This document shows positions 23,467-33,522 of a stretch of DNA of 51,197 nucleotides, in pieces. Each line of letters starts with the position of its first letter. The first letter of the stretch is position 1. A program made the position numbers and the translations under genes. The notes under the pieces were generated by a model. The model did not search any database. It saw only the letters and a program-made list of their open reading frames with translations, and was not told the origin of the DNA. Location: NCBI GenBank assembly GCA_003254885.1, contig QANT01003277.1, forward strand, positions 1 to 51,197. Direction: 5' to 3'. The DNA is from Purshia tridentata. Lineage: Eukaryota; Streptophyta; Magnoliopsida; Rosales; Rosaceae.

Positions 23467-24093
23467 TCATGGCTTGGGAGCAAGACCAGCCTTGAGCTTT
23501 TGGATGGTGGCTACATCAGTCTTGAATGATATAGCCAAGACATTGTCGTCAATGCCGGTGGTGAACAAAGTGTTGGGAACTGATACCGTGCCTGCATTTG
23601 CACTACCAAAGGCAGAAATTGCTAGAGCTGGGTTTTGTGCATCAGCATTGTACTGAAAGTGCAAAAGTCCCTTGGGAAACACAAACAGATCACCTGCTTG
23701 AAGTGTTTGTGTAAAAAGCTTGTTGGTTGTGTCAACAAAACCCACTTCAAGGGTACCACCAAGAAGGAAGAGAAGCTCAGCTGAACGAGGATGAGTGTGA
23801 GGCGGGTTGGTAGTGCCAGATGGGAATTCAAGGATGGCATACGAAACACTCTGCCCATTAAGAGCAGGGAACTCAGCCATTGTTGCCTTCAATAGCTTGA
23901 AGGCTGTGGGAGTTTCTCCTAAAAAAAGAACACTCATGCCGGTGAAAGTGAAGAAGTTTCCATCCACTGTTCCATTTGGAGGTGCTATGAAGTCAACAAT
24001 AATATCCGGGTCACTGGCCATTGCCAATTGAACAATGACAAATGAAGAAATTAGTAATGAGAAGAATTTGAGGGTGGAAGTTCTTGAGGCCAT
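23467..24093 (-). CDS. Germin-like protein (GLP 9-3-like), array copy B
   Basis: Intronless, 208 aa, intact. A hydrophobic signal peptide (~1-26, ending QLAMA) is followed by SDPDIIVDF, so the product is predicted to be secreted to the apoplast. Cupin motif 1 is HTHPRSAE (H99, H101, E106) and motif 2 is GDLFVFPKGLLHFQYN with H145. These four residues are the metal ligands of germins. An N-glycosylation site NGT lies at 40-42. There is no cysteine anywhere, so the N-terminal disulfide of typical germins is absent. Germins form metal-binding beta-barrel oligomers with roles in oxidative metabolism and defence; oxalate oxidase or superoxide dismutase activity cannot be assigned from sequence. 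Differences from copy C are scattered (LFLGE against LVGGE). The ATG is the array-conserved start, with a TATA-like box ~95 bp upstream. Confidence 0.94.
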   Translation of the reverse strand: MASRTSTLKFFSLLISSFVIVQLAMASDPDIIVDFIAPPNGTVDGNFFTFTGMSVLFLGETPTAFKLLKATMAEFPALNGQSVSYAILEFPSGTTNPPHTHPRSAELLFLLGGTLEVGFVDTTNKLFTQTLQAGDLFVFPKGLLHFQYNADAQNPALAISAFGSANAGTVSVPNTLFTTGIDDNVLAISFKTDVATIQKLKAGLAPKP

Positions 24094-24183
24094 AGTTGAA
24101 AACTTGATTAAGATGTAGGAAATGTGATATGGTTATTGGTATGATATTTAGTTGGATGAGGTGTTTGGGCTTCTACAAGGGCA

Positions 24184-24193
24184 CTATGTATAG
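24184..24193 (-). promoter_or_regulatory. TATA-like box of germin-like copy B
   Basis: CTATACATAG on the minus strand, about 95 bp upstream of the copy B ATG and aligned with CTATAAATAG in copies C, D and E. Confidence 0.6.
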
Positions 24194-24267
24194 AGTATAG
24201 GCTGAGTCACATATAAGGACAACGCTATAGGTTTTGTATTCTTGCTGCAGGCCTATTTGGTGTCAAG

Positions 24268-24366
24268 TGGAGATGAAGATTACAATGTTTCTTGTTGTAG
24301 TTGCAGGTCAACAGTTGTTTGTTTGTCGTTTCTAAAAAATATACCAATAGTATTACAACTTCTGCT
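24268..24366 (-). promoter_or_regulatory. Conserved upstream block, copy B
   Basis: About 100 bp, starting 175-270 bp upstream of the ATG, are shared with copies A (21821-21920), C (27245-27325), D (30291-30390) and F (40921-41030). The plus-strand words include GAGATGAAGATTACAATGT, GTTGTAG, ACAGTTGTTT and ATACCAA. Conservation may reflect shared ancestry of the whole unit as much as function. Confidence 0.5.
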
Positions 24367-25324
24367 CGAATTTGACGACTAAAGATCAAACAGAACAAAA
24401 AGGCCTCCCCCAGTGCAAGGTTATCTCTTTTAAAACATAATATGAAGGTGTGTTCAATTAAAGAGACAGATTGAGACATTCAAAAAAGTAAGACCAACTC
24501 CAGCTCATCTTTCCTCACCATAATTTCATGGTTAACCAATGGCTAAATTAATAGCAGTTTTCTAGTCAAGCCACTTTTCAGTAAATCTGAAGCTGAATTT
24601 GCAAATTTCAAAGCGGAAGCGAAGTGTAAAGCTTGCCATTTCTTACTAATGTGTAATCATTGACATTAACAAACAAGTTTGCATTAATTTCATACATTGT
24701 GAGTGTAAAAGCTGTTTGATAGTTTCAAAGTTAAAAACCACTTTAACCAATCTATTTGTATAATAATTTCTAGTGACAATATTGGTGTACCAGAAAATAA
24801 GGCATGTCAATTTCTAGTGTTTCTTTTTTGTTTTGTTTTTGGAATTTTTTTTTTTTTTGATGAATGGCATCTTCATTAACTCAAGAGGAGGAAAGCACAT
24901 CATCAGAAAGGAGGAGGTAAGCCACACTGGCTCCTCCTCAACCCATACAAAAACTCTCAAGACTTACTCTTAAAGTGATTCCATGCAACTGAATAATCTG
25001 AATTATACGATTTATAACAAGGTCACCTACTCTTATATACTTGGAAAAACCTTTATGCTGTTAACTGCACACTTCCAAGAATATGAAGTAGCAGCTGCAG
25101 CAACCTTCATGTACCTATCATAAATGCATTCAAGAATGTACCAAATTCGACTATGAAACTGTTTTTCTAGTAGTTCTCTGTCTTGAAAATTTTTGGAATA
25201 ACGAAACAATCTTGTATTTCAAAACCAATCACTTGAACAAGCATAAGTGCTTGCTGTTTTTCTTAGAAATTATGGTTCAGCTGCAAGCTGCCACATGAAT
25301 TTTATATAATTCGAGAACATTTTG
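24367..25324. other. Unit spacer with possible LINE tail
   Basis: The shared spacer (24575-24690) resembles 22195-22290 and 28545-28640. A T-rich run followed by TGATGAATGGCATCTTCATT (24848-24880) and GAGGAGGAAAGCACATCATC looks like the 3' end of an old retroelement. No gene. Confidence 0.45.
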
Positions 25325-25625
25325 GCAGACAGATTGCTGTTGCTAGCAAGAATATCTGCTTCTGTCCTGGTCTTGTGGCTGAAGCTCATACTCTTAAAGA
25401 AGTAGCGGGGCTGCTCATGGGAAAGTTCAAAGCCTATCAATTGGGATTCTAAGCTACTTACAGTACTTTGCATGGCCACAGCTGTGTTCCCTGGAGAATT
25501 TTGTCTGTCATTAATTCTTGATATTCAGCATCTACTTTGGAAAATTCTCCAATACAGTCTTAGTCTTACTCATTTTTTTTTCACGAAGCCAAGTTTGTTG
25601 CTGATTCACTTTCGGATCGCATACC
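25325..25625 (+). pseudogene. Retroelement RNase H-domain relic, unit B/C
   Basis: Parallel to 22740-23045: the plus strand keeps GTTGCTAGCAAGAATATCTG, TTCCCTGGAGAATTTTGTCT and CACGAAGCCAAGTTTGTTGC. These align base by base with the other relic and encode the degraded PWR...REANFVAD segment. Stops and shifts are present. It co-duplicated with the germin unit. Confidence 0.6.
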
Positions 25626-26013
25626 TTACGTGATACTTACAACGAGCTTAATGGTTTACCTTCTATCAGAGTTATAAGCTTTTGTTTGATGTGTCTGAAA
25701 CCTTGGTCTGTCTCCAAGTTCTTGCTTATAAGTACTTAAAAAAATGTACTCAATGCAATCAAAAATCAGCTTTGGATCAAATTCAAAGGGAAGAACTGGT
25801 AAATATATGTTCTTATTATGTTATTGATTTTCAACGATCACACTGTAAAATCACAAAATCCAAATGATTTTGTAAATCAAAATTGAGTTCAACATTAAAA
25901 AAGAAAGGTTAGGCTTTTCTCTCAAATTAACCACAATTACAGGAAATGTGACTATATAGTTGACAATAAATTAATTGTAACAAGGTCATACAGATTGATA
26001 GCATACCCTTTTC

Positions 26014-26352
26014 TGTTGAATGGTTAAAATCAACTAGAAAATAATGGAAATTGCCAGGAAGAAGATGAGCAGAACTAGAATTGAAAATACGTGGTGCTCA
26101 AGCTGAGCTATTCCACACTCTGTATTTCAGAATATTGGATCCTCTCTTACATCACACAAGACGCATGACCAAATAGCTGATATAACAGATTTGAGAGTGA
26201 GCCTATGAGCTCATCTCCACCTTCTAATTAACTGCCCTATTAGACAGAGCCACATGGCAGTACACAGCTTTCAATATAACTAGCAACCGAAAAAAAATAA
26301 AAAAAAGTAAATAAGAAATGTCCATGTCAGCTAAGATGCCTTAATTCCAACA
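26014..26352. mobile_element. Solo LTR, 339 bp, with TTTTC target duplication
   Basis: Begins TGTTGAATGG and ends TTCCAACA (TG...CA). It is flanked by TTTTC at 26009-26013 and 26353-26357. The paralogous 3' flanks of copies A and B read straight through (ATACCCTTTC followed by RACACA), giving the empty site. No internal region or second LTR is present, so it is a solo LTR left by LTR-LTR recombination. The family is unknown. Confidence 0.88.
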
Positions 26353-26469
26353 TTTTCAACACATTAAGGGTAATTATTCAAATAATTTTTTGAAACAATA
26401 AAGAACAAAAAACTGAAGAACAAAGACTATATTAAAGTACTGGTTATCAATTTTAGGATTCTGTCCTCA

Positions 26470-27096
26470 TCATGGCTTGGGAGCAAGACCAGCCTTAAGC
26501 TTTTGAATGGTTGCTACATCAGTCTTGAAGGATATAGCCAACACATTGTCGTCGATGCCAGTGGTGAACAAAGTGTTGGGAATTGATACAGTTCCTGCAT
26601 TAGCACTTCCGAAGGCAGAAATTGCTAGAGCTGGGTTTTCTGCATCAGCATTGTACTGGAAGTGCAAAAGTCCCTTTGGGAACACAAAAAGGTCACCTGC
26701 TTGAAGTGTCTGTGTAAAGAGCTTGTTGGTTGTGTCAACAAAACCCACTTCAAGGGTGCCAGCAACAAGGAAAAGGAGCTCAGCAGAGCGAGGGTGAGTG
26801 TGTGGTGGGTTTGTAGTGCCGGAGGGGAATTGAAGAACAGCGTATGAAACACTCTGACCATTAAGAGCAGGGAACTCAGCCATGGTTGCCTTCAATAGCT
26901 TGAAGGCTGTAGGAGTTTCTCCTCCAACAAGAACACGCATGCCGGTGAATGTGAAGAAGTTTCCATCCACTGTTCCATTTGGAGGCACTATGAAGTCAGT
27001 GATAATGTCCGGGTCTCCGGCCATTGCCAATTGAACAATGGCAAACGAAGAAATTAGTAGTGAGAAGAATTTGAGTGTGGAAGTTCTTGAGGCCAT
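26470..27096 (-). CDS. Germin-like protein (GLP 9-3-like), array copy C
   Basis: Intronless, 208 aa, intact. The signal peptide is ~1-26 (VQLAMA) and the mature start is GDPDIITDF. Metal ligands are H99 and H101 in HTHPRSAE, E106, and H145 in PKGLLHFQYN. NGT glycosylation site at 40-42, no cysteines, and C-terminus KLKAGLAPKP. Predicted to be secreted, metal-binding and barrel-shaped, as for copy B. Two solo LTRs flank this gene: one 118 bp past the stop, the other ~230 bp upstream of the ATG, just beyond the conserved upstream block. Because the upstream LTR starts where that block ends, it displaces anything further upstream by 638 bp. The TATA box CTATAAATAG at 27188-27197 is intact, so expression is plausible. 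Confidence 0.95.
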   Translation of the reverse strand: MASRTSTLKFFSLLISSFAIVQLAMAGDPDIITDFIVPPNGTVDGNFFTFTGMRVLVGGETPTAFKLLKATMAEFPALNGQSVSYAVLQFPSGTTNPPHTHPRSAELLFLVAGTLEVGFVDTTNKLFTQTLQAGDLFVFPKGLLHFQYNADAENPALAISAFGSANAGTVSIPNTLFTTGIDDNVLAISFKTDVATIQKLKAGLAPKP

Positions 27097-27187
27097 GGTT
27101 TGAAACTTAAGTAATCTGTAGAAATGTGATATGGTTATTGCTATGATATTGAGTAGTTGGATGAGGTCCTTGAGTTTCTAAAAGGCA

Positions 27188-27197
27188 CTATTTATAG
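27188..27197 (-). promoter_or_regulatory. TATA box of germin-like copy C
   Basis: CTATAAATAG on the minus strand, ~95 bp upstream of the ATG; identical to those in copies D and E. Confidence 0.75.
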
Positions 27198-27324
27198 TTG
27201 GATGGAGTTTGTATTCTTGCTGCAGGCCTGTCTGATGTCAACAGAAGATGAAGATTACAATGTTCCTTGTTGTAGTAGCAGTTTTACAGTTGTCTATTTG
27301 TCATTTTTTGAGAAAGATACCGAG

Positions 27325-27957
27325 TGTAGAGACATAAATTTTGGTGATAAAAAATCACTAATAATTACTGAGTGGTCAATAAATCCATTTTTGACTAGTT
27401 AAAGTCAAGTCTATATGGATTACGTGGCCTAGACAATCACAACACATGGTGTGTGACTACTTCTACAAAATGGGCTCGGAAATAACACATGAAATATTCG
27501 GCGGGCCTTGTCAATTAAATTAAGTTGGTGGACTTTAGTCTAAATTGTCCAATTAATTTGCAAATTTTCGAATCATGGAAATTAAATACTATTGTGCCAA
27601 TTTAAAGATTAATTTAAATTGGCTCACACCAAAAACCCAAATCAATGTCAATCAAGAGCCTGCAACTCCTACAAATATATGGCTTCACAACATAAGAGGA
27701 GATCTTTTTGGCCAAAGCAAATTCCTATAAGAATCAGAAATTCTCTTCACACACACACTTCGTTCATCAAGCCCTACTCAAGAGTTAGTTCTCTCAATAC
27801 CCCATCTTGTTCAAGATCAAGTGTTTTATCACCCTTGAATCAATCAGAGGCAAATTGAAACAGAAATTGTAACCCTAACCCTAAATAAAAAATACAAATA
27901 ATTTATTTTTTACACATGTTCTTGTTCATTTAATTTTGCAGGAGAATAGTGGTTACA
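27325..27957. mobile_element. Solo LTR, 633 bp, in the copy C upstream region
   Basis: Begins TGTAGAGACATAAATTTTGG and ends GAATAGTGGTTACA. Flanks are CCGAG (27320-27324) and CCAAG (27958-27962), a 5-bp target duplication with one mismatch. Paralogous upstream regions read ATACCAAGAGCAC without interruption, so the site is an insertion. It includes a TATA-like CTACAAATATATGG (27670-27683) and a short CCCTAACCCTAAAT stretch. No internal coding region is present. Confidence 0.8.
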
Positions 27958-29482
27958 CCAAGAACACTAGAACTTTTGCTCACCTTCATCATGACTAAAT
28001 ATTAAAATAGAAGTATATGCTCGAATATGACAACCATATCTCAACTGATTTTCAAGAGATTTTACCTTTTACTATATATGAAAAATTTAACGAGCCAGAT
28101 CAATGTTTAAAAGTTGAAACAATTTAAGACCTTACCAAAAAATTTAAATGAAGCATTTTAGATTATTAATTAAAATAATAAAAATTAAAATGTAACAGTA
28201 CAACACAAGAAAATCTGTCATTGACATGGTCATACACCGTGGCCTGATTACGGGTCCAAATCTTGCAATAGAAGAAAGGGTGGACCATAAGCTAGTAGCT
28301 GATCATATATTGTAGTTGCTGGAGCCAATACGTGTTTAAGTTATGGGATAGTTGGAAAAATAAGTTAAAAACATTATGTAAGTTTCTAGATCAAAATGGC
28401 CTGGCTGAGGCTACTGGTGCTTTTGATTTAAAAAATTTACTTTCCGAATGATACATTTAATGCTCTTTTATATATTTATTTATTTTTGGCTTGTTTTAAC
28501 TTTAAGAGTTTCTGTTTGATTTGCTGTCTCATATGAGGTTTAATCTGCAGCTCAATTTGTCAATGCCAGAGCAGTAGCATTGTAAAGCTTGTCATTTCAA
28601 ACTCATGTGTAAGCATTGGCGTTAACAAAGAAGTATGCATTTTGTTGCATTGTCAATGTTAAATCTGCTTGAACTAAAGGAACAAGCCAGGAGGATTCTT
28701 CCTCCAAGAAAACCATACAATCATAGAGATCCAAATCTTTTTGGGCTATACACTGAGTAACCTTGCAAATATCTTGGCCTATAATGGATCAACAAGGATG
28801 CAAGAGGCAGCCTTCATCTCAATGACAACATTACCTTCCATTTCCATACAGTCCACAACACCATTTGAACAGCAGCAAGAGCATCCATTTAAACAATGAG
28901 ATCATGAAAACCAGACTCTTCGGCAAAGAGAAGATCATATAGGTTATAGCATACCATTAAAAACCTCTATTTCTGAATAAATGGGGTAACTTTTTACTTG
29001 TAAATTCTCTCCCCTAGGCAAAGTAATTAAATATGTGTTCTTAATTTTTATGTCATTGGCTCACATTTATAACAATTGAAAACAAAAAACATTATTTGGA
29101 AAGACTACCAAACGGTAATTCTTTTTAATAAACTAGCTATGCGAGCTTATAAGGCAATAGAGGCGACCTTCGGGACCGTCTTGATTTGTGCTCTGATTCA
29201 GTGAATGCCAAAGTTTTCAGTGTCAACATTCATGATGTGGATATTTTTTTCTCAAACCACAATTAATCAGAGGAAAGTTTGATTACATAGTTGGCAAAAA
29301 ATGAAAATTGACAAACAATGTAATATAGATTGATGGCATACCCTTTCACAACATTGTTATACAGGAACTAATTAAGATACACATTAAGGGTAATTATTCA
29401 TAGCAAATAAAATCGACCACAAAAACAAGAAGCAAAGATATTAACTACTGGCCGGTTATCAATTGCATAATAGTTTCTATCA
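27958..29482. other. Unit spacer C/D and 3' flank of copy D
   Basis: Continues the displaced upstream region of copy C, then the shared spacer (28545-28640). A diverged retroelement-like stretch at 28690-28940 follows, then the copy D 3' flank (29040-29410), which recurs at 39215-39600 beside copy F (TATTTATAACAATTGAAAAC and others). No gene. Confidence 0.55.
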
Positions 29483-30115
29483 TCATGGCTTCTTGGGAGC
29501 AAGACCAGCCTTGAGCTTTTCAATGGTGGCTACATCAGTCTTGAAGGATGTAGCCAAGACAGTGTCATCAATGCCAGTGGTGAACAAAGTGTTGGGAATT
29601 GATACAGTGCCTGCATTTGCACTTCCAAAGGCAGAAACTGCTACAGCTGTGTCTTGAGAATTAGCATTGTACTGAAAGTGCAAAAGTCCCTTGGGAAACA
29701 CAAACAGATCACCTGCTTGAAGTGTCTGTGTAAAGAGCTTGTTGGTTGTGTCAACAAAACCGACTTCAAGGGTACCATCAAAAAGGAAAAGGAGCTCAGC
29801 AGAGCGAGGGTGAGTGTGTGGTGGGTTTGCAGTGCCCAATGGGTATTCCAGGACCGCGTACGAAACACTCTGCCCATTAAGAGCAGGGAATTCTTTCAAG
29901 CTTGCCTTCGTTATGGTGAAGGTTGTGGGATCAGGTCCTTCTCCAAAAAGAGTACGAAAGCCTGTGTATGTGAAGAAGTTTCCATCCACTGTTCCATTTG
30001 GAGGCACTATGAAGTCAGTGATAATGTCCGGGTCTCCGGCCATTGCCATTTGAACAATGGCAAGGTAGGAGATTAGTAGTGAGAATAATTTGAGGGTGGA
30101 AGTTCTTGAGGCCAT
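29483..30115 (-). CDS. Germin-like protein (GLP 9-3-like), array copy D
   Basis: Intronless, 210 aa, intact. The signal peptide ends VQMAMA and the mature start is GDPDIITDF. It has one extra residue in the GEGPDPTTF loop and a second lysine at the end (APKKP) compared with B and C. Metal ligands are H100, H102 and E107 (HTHPRSAE) and H146 (PKGLLHFQYN). No cysteines; NGT site kept. The FTYTGFRT and ITKASLKEF versions are shared with copies E and F, so D-E-F form one subgroup and A-B-C another. Secreted cupin role as for the other copies. The TATA box is at 30213-30222. Confidence 0.95.
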   Translation of the reverse strand: MASRTSTLKLFSLLISYLAIVQMAMAGDPDIITDFIVPPNGTVDGNFFTYTGFRTLFGEGPDPTTFTITKASLKEFPALNGQSVSYAVLEYPLGTANPPHTHPRSAELLFLFDGTLEVGFVDTTNKLFTQTLQAGDLFVFPKGLLHFQYNANSQDTAVAVSAFGSANAGTVSIPNTLFTTGIDDTVLATSFKTDVATIEKLKAGLAPKKP

Positions 30116-30212
30116 GGAATTGGGAACTTGATTAATTTGTTGAACTTGTTGTGGTATTGGTAGCTAGGTGTGATATTGGGTAGTTGCATGAGTTTTTGGA
30201 ACTTATAAGGGT

Positions 30213-30222
30213 CTATTTATAG
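30213..30222 (-). promoter_or_regulatory. TATA box of germin-like copy D
   Basis: CTATAAATAG on the minus strand, ~100 bp upstream of the copy D ATG; the equivalent position is conserved in copies C and E. Confidence 0.75.
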
Positions 30223-30290
30223 ATTATCAATAGAGTCAAATCTAAAGAAAAAGGCAATTGGGTTTGATTATAATATTCTGATGTAAACTG

Positions 30291-30390
30291 GAGATGAAGA
30301 TTACAATGTCGTTCTTGTTATAGGCATGTATTGCTGTTTTACAGTTGTTTATTAGTTGGTTTTCTTGCAAAATATACCAAAAGTTACAAC
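30291..30390 (-). promoter_or_regulatory. Conserved upstream block, copy D
   Basis: Same block as at 24268-24366, here reading GGAGATGAAGATTACAATGT and ACAGTTGTTTATTAG on the plus strand. It is shared closely with copy F (40921-41030). Confidence 0.5.
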
Positions 30391-30793
30391 TTTTACTTAT
30401 ATATCTTCATCGACCTATATAATAAATATTAAAATTGACAGAACACAAGTATATGCTTTAGACCTTTAGATTTTCATCCAATCGATTAGAGAATATTGGC
30501 TGGGTTTACAACATTCTTTGCTGACTCTAATTTTCAACAAAGTATGATTTGTCTTCAGGCACTTGTCCTAGTTCTTGACAAATATAAAAAGGTTGATTAA
30601 CGTCTGTTCCAACTTAACCTCAAATTTTTTTTGTGGAAAAACTAAAGGGAACAGCTTTGCATTGATACAAGGCTAGCCAAAACTCACTGTCCAGAAGGGC
30701 TTGTTAGCCTTGTCTTGTTGTCTTATTGTCTCATTGTCTCATTATTCATAAAAATTAGATAAAAAAATTAAGAGTAAATTAAAATTTAGTACC
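30391..30793. other. Upstream region of copy D, duplicated at copy F
   Basis: From about 30391 to 30770 this matches 41030-41670 (TCGATTAGAGAATATTGGCT, GATACAAGGCTAGC, CTTGTCTTGTTGTCT). The copy F version has a ~270-bp insertion at 41221-41482, so this stretch is the empty site. No gene. Confidence 0.75.
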
Positions 30794-31049
30794 TCAACTT
30801 TTCATAATCACTTCATTATCAATACCATAAAATATATCTTTTTCGATATATATAACCACGCTATTATTCATCCACATATCTCTCATTTGATTGCGCAAAT
30901 AATTTTTCAAAATATTCATGGCATAAAATGCTTCTACAATAGTCACAACCAATAAGATTAGCTAGTGCTAGTGTCACAAGCAAGTAAACTAATGGTTATA
31001 CATTTTCTCTCCTTGTTTGCAAAAATTTTTTCTTCCAAGGTCAATGGTT
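30794..31049 (-). pseudogene. hAT transposase relic, C-terminal (dimerisation) part
   Basis: The minus-strand reading includes FYAMNILKNYLRNQ, then RDMWMNN and VIYIEKDIFYGIDNEVIMKS followed by a stop. This is the end of the hAT C-terminal dimerisation domain of plant TTF/MYM-type zinc-finger transposases. Upstream residues are shifted. The reading continues on the far side of the copia element at 35702. hAT transposases catalyse cut-and-paste transposition; this copy is dead. Confidence 0.75.
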
Positions 31050-31054
31050 CCTTT

Positions 31055-31249
31055 TGTAGAAAACAAAGCTTTTCACACTTATCAAAGCTGATATTACAAC
31101 CTATTTATACATAAAGAATATGAATGTAAACATATCAATTATTGCCTGTACAATCTAATAATAGCATAACAGCTGCAAACAATTATATGCTGGCATTCAT
31201 TGGCTTTAAACCACCCATTACTAGTCATAATTAGGATAACTGCCTAATA
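31055..31249 (-). repeat. Copia 3' LTR
   Basis: 195 bp, TGTAGAAAAC to GCCTAATA on the plus strand. It is colinear with 35507-35701 with five substitutions and no indels that I could find. On the element's strand the LTR reads TATTAGG...CA, so its 5' end is TA where TG is usual. Confidence 0.93.
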
Positions 31250-31262
31250 TTCCCCCGCAAAC
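31250..31262 (-). other. Copia polypurine tract
   Basis: On the minus strand GTTTGCGGGGGAA lies directly before the 3' LTR, the expected place for the plus-strand primer. Confidence 0.75.
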
Positions 31263-32146
31263 TAGACACCGATAGGTGACGAGTTTGGAAACAAGACGTT
31301 CAAAACGGTCAGCTGGTAACCCTTTGTGAAGACATTTGCAAGTTGAAGTTGAGAAGGAACGAACTGAACTTTGTGACTGCCAAAGGCGACCCGTTCACGA
31401 ACAAAGTGATAATCAATAGCTATGTGTTTTGTACGAGCATGGGAGACAGGATTAGCAGCTAAGTATGTGGCAGACAGGTTGTCACAGTTAAGTAGAACCG
31501 GACGAGTAAGCGGACAACGCAGTTCAGTTAAGAGACCTTGAATCCACAGAGTATCTGCACAGGCATAGGCAAGAGCTCGATATTCGGCTTCGGCACTAGA
31601 ACGGGAAACTGTTGGCTGCTTCTTGGCACTCCATGAAATGAGGTTAGGTCCCAAGAAAATACAATACCCGGTTGTGGACCTGCGAGTGTTAGGGCATCCA
31701 GCCCAATCTGCATCGGAATAGGCAACTAAGAAGGAACAATCAGGGGACCTACGAATAGGAAGGCCAACACCAAGGGTGCCTTTTAGATAACGTAAAATCC
31801 GTTTGATAGCTGCAAAATGAACATCACGAGGTGATCCCATAAATTGGGAGACATGTTGAACATCGTAGGAGATATCAGGATGAGTCATGGTGAGATATTG
31901 TAAGGCGCCAACCATCTGTCGATAAGGGGTAGGATCTGCAAGGATAGTACCATGGGTCCGAGAAAAGGTACCTTTAGAAGTTATGGGGGTTGAAACGGGT
32001 TTACAGTCCAAGAGATTGCTACGTTTGAGAAGATCAACGGTGTATTTGTTTTGAGTAAGATGGATGGAAGTAGGTTGATAATGGACCTCCACACCAAGAA
32101 AATAATGCAAACGCCCCAAATCTTTTATGTCAAACTCAGCGCCCAA
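31262..32146 (-). pseudogene. Copia RT C-terminal part and RNase H
   Basis: 294-codon open stretch starting GAEFDIKDLGRLHYFLG, through QNKYTVDLLKR, PYRQMVGALQYL, the RNase H core (AYSDADWAGC, SRSSAEAEYRAL) and CDNLSATYLAANP to the end at ANVFTKG. RNase H acidic residues are present. It is separated from the upstream reverse transcriptase reading by a frameshift and active-site loss near 32150-32235. It would degrade the RNA of RNA-DNA hybrids in an intact element. Confidence 0.88.
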
Positions 32147-32149
32147 TGT

Positions 32150-33522
32150 GCAGATAAAGGCAAGGAGATGAGAAGAATTATTTCCAGTGAGAATGATGTC
32201 TAGAGCAACAAGATCATAACAGAAAAGCGATCATGATAAACAAACATAGAGTTGTCTACCTGACTTTGGGTAAAGCCAACACGAAGGAGAAAAGAACTAA
32301 AACGCTGAAACCAAGCCCGAGGAGCCTGCTTAAGGCCTTAAATGGCCTTATGAAGTTTACACACATGATTGGGCTGGTGAGGATCAGCAAAGCCAGGTGG
32401 TTGCCGCATATAAACATCTTCGGATAGGGAGCCATGCAAAAACGCATTTTTGACATCAAGTTGGCGAAGAGGCCATCCAAAAGACATAGCCAGACAAAGA
32501 ACAGTACGAACGGTTGTGGGCTTAACCACAGGACTGAATGTATCAAAATAATCTACACTAGATTGTTGATGGAAGCCTTTGGCAACAAGGCGTGCCTTAT
32601 ATCGTTCAATTGTGCCATCGAAGCGCCGCTTGATTCTAAAGATCCATTTGCAACCAACTGTATTAATCGAAGGAGATGACGGTACCAAGGACCAGGTGCC
32701 CTGCTGAAGAAGGGCATGATACTCATCTAGCATGGCCTGTTGCCATTCGGGATGGCGAGATGCTTGTGTGTAACATGTGGGTTCAATGTCGGTGTTGATC
32801 AAAGCAGAGAAAGCTTGAGGGACGGGGTACCAAGTACAAAAATTGGCATGATATTTGGGATTTGGCTTGACAATTCCAGATTTGGATAGGGTGTGAATAG
32901 GACTGAGACGGGCATTTGGTGGTGGAGGAGCGACGACAGGGACATTAAAGGGAACAAGAGGAGACGACGAACAAGTGGGTGGAGAAGAAACGGATACGGC
33001 TTGCTGTGAAAGAAGAGGAAGGTGGTCTGATGGTGTTGGAGAACATGGGGCTGATGATGGAGGTGAGACGGCTGATTGTGGAGAACTAGGGTCGATGGGG
33101 GAAAACGAAGAGGAAGTTGACCCAGTTGGGGATTGGGCTGATTCTTGGGAATTAACAGCAGTAATGGGTCGAGTTGGTGGACTAGGAAGAAAGCCCACGG
33201 AGACTACAGCAAGATCTGAGAGCTGAACAGGCTTAGAAACAGTAGCATAATAGAGTTGGTCTTCATGAAAAATGACATGACGGGAAACATAGAGGCGACC
33301 TGAAGGAGGATGGAGGCAGCGGTAACCATGATGGCGATCACTGTAGCCAACAAAAACACATTGAAGAGAACGAGGTTGTAATTTGTTAGTGACATAATCT
33401 CCAAGATATGGGTAACAAATACAGCTAAAAACACGAAGGAAAGCATAATCCGGAGAAATGCCAAACAATAAATTATAGGGGGAAGACCCTTTAAGGATAG
33501 GGGTTGGAAGTCGATTAATCAA
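32150..33522 (-). pseudogene. Copia integrase C-terminal part and reverse transcriptase, broken
   Basis: The reading from 33522 has [25 protein letters not shown] and a Ser/Pro-rich linker, then the RT entry motif [32 protein letters not shown] and [16 protein letters not shown] at about 32338 replaces the first residue of the GLKQAPRAWF segment, which continues in the same frame. The YVDD-type catalytic box expected near 32200-32225 is not intact: the surviving neighbours read LDIILTGN in a shifted frame. The polymerase would be inactive. Confidence 0.85.

Noticed and set aside
27870..27890. Telomere-like CCCTAACCCTAAA
   Set aside because: Only two units, inside a solo LTR; too short to be an interstitial telomere.
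29654..30076. 140-codon open frame opposite germin-like copy D
   Set aside because: It is the antisense shadow of a clearly real germin-like gene; the same shadow appears opposite copies B, C and F.
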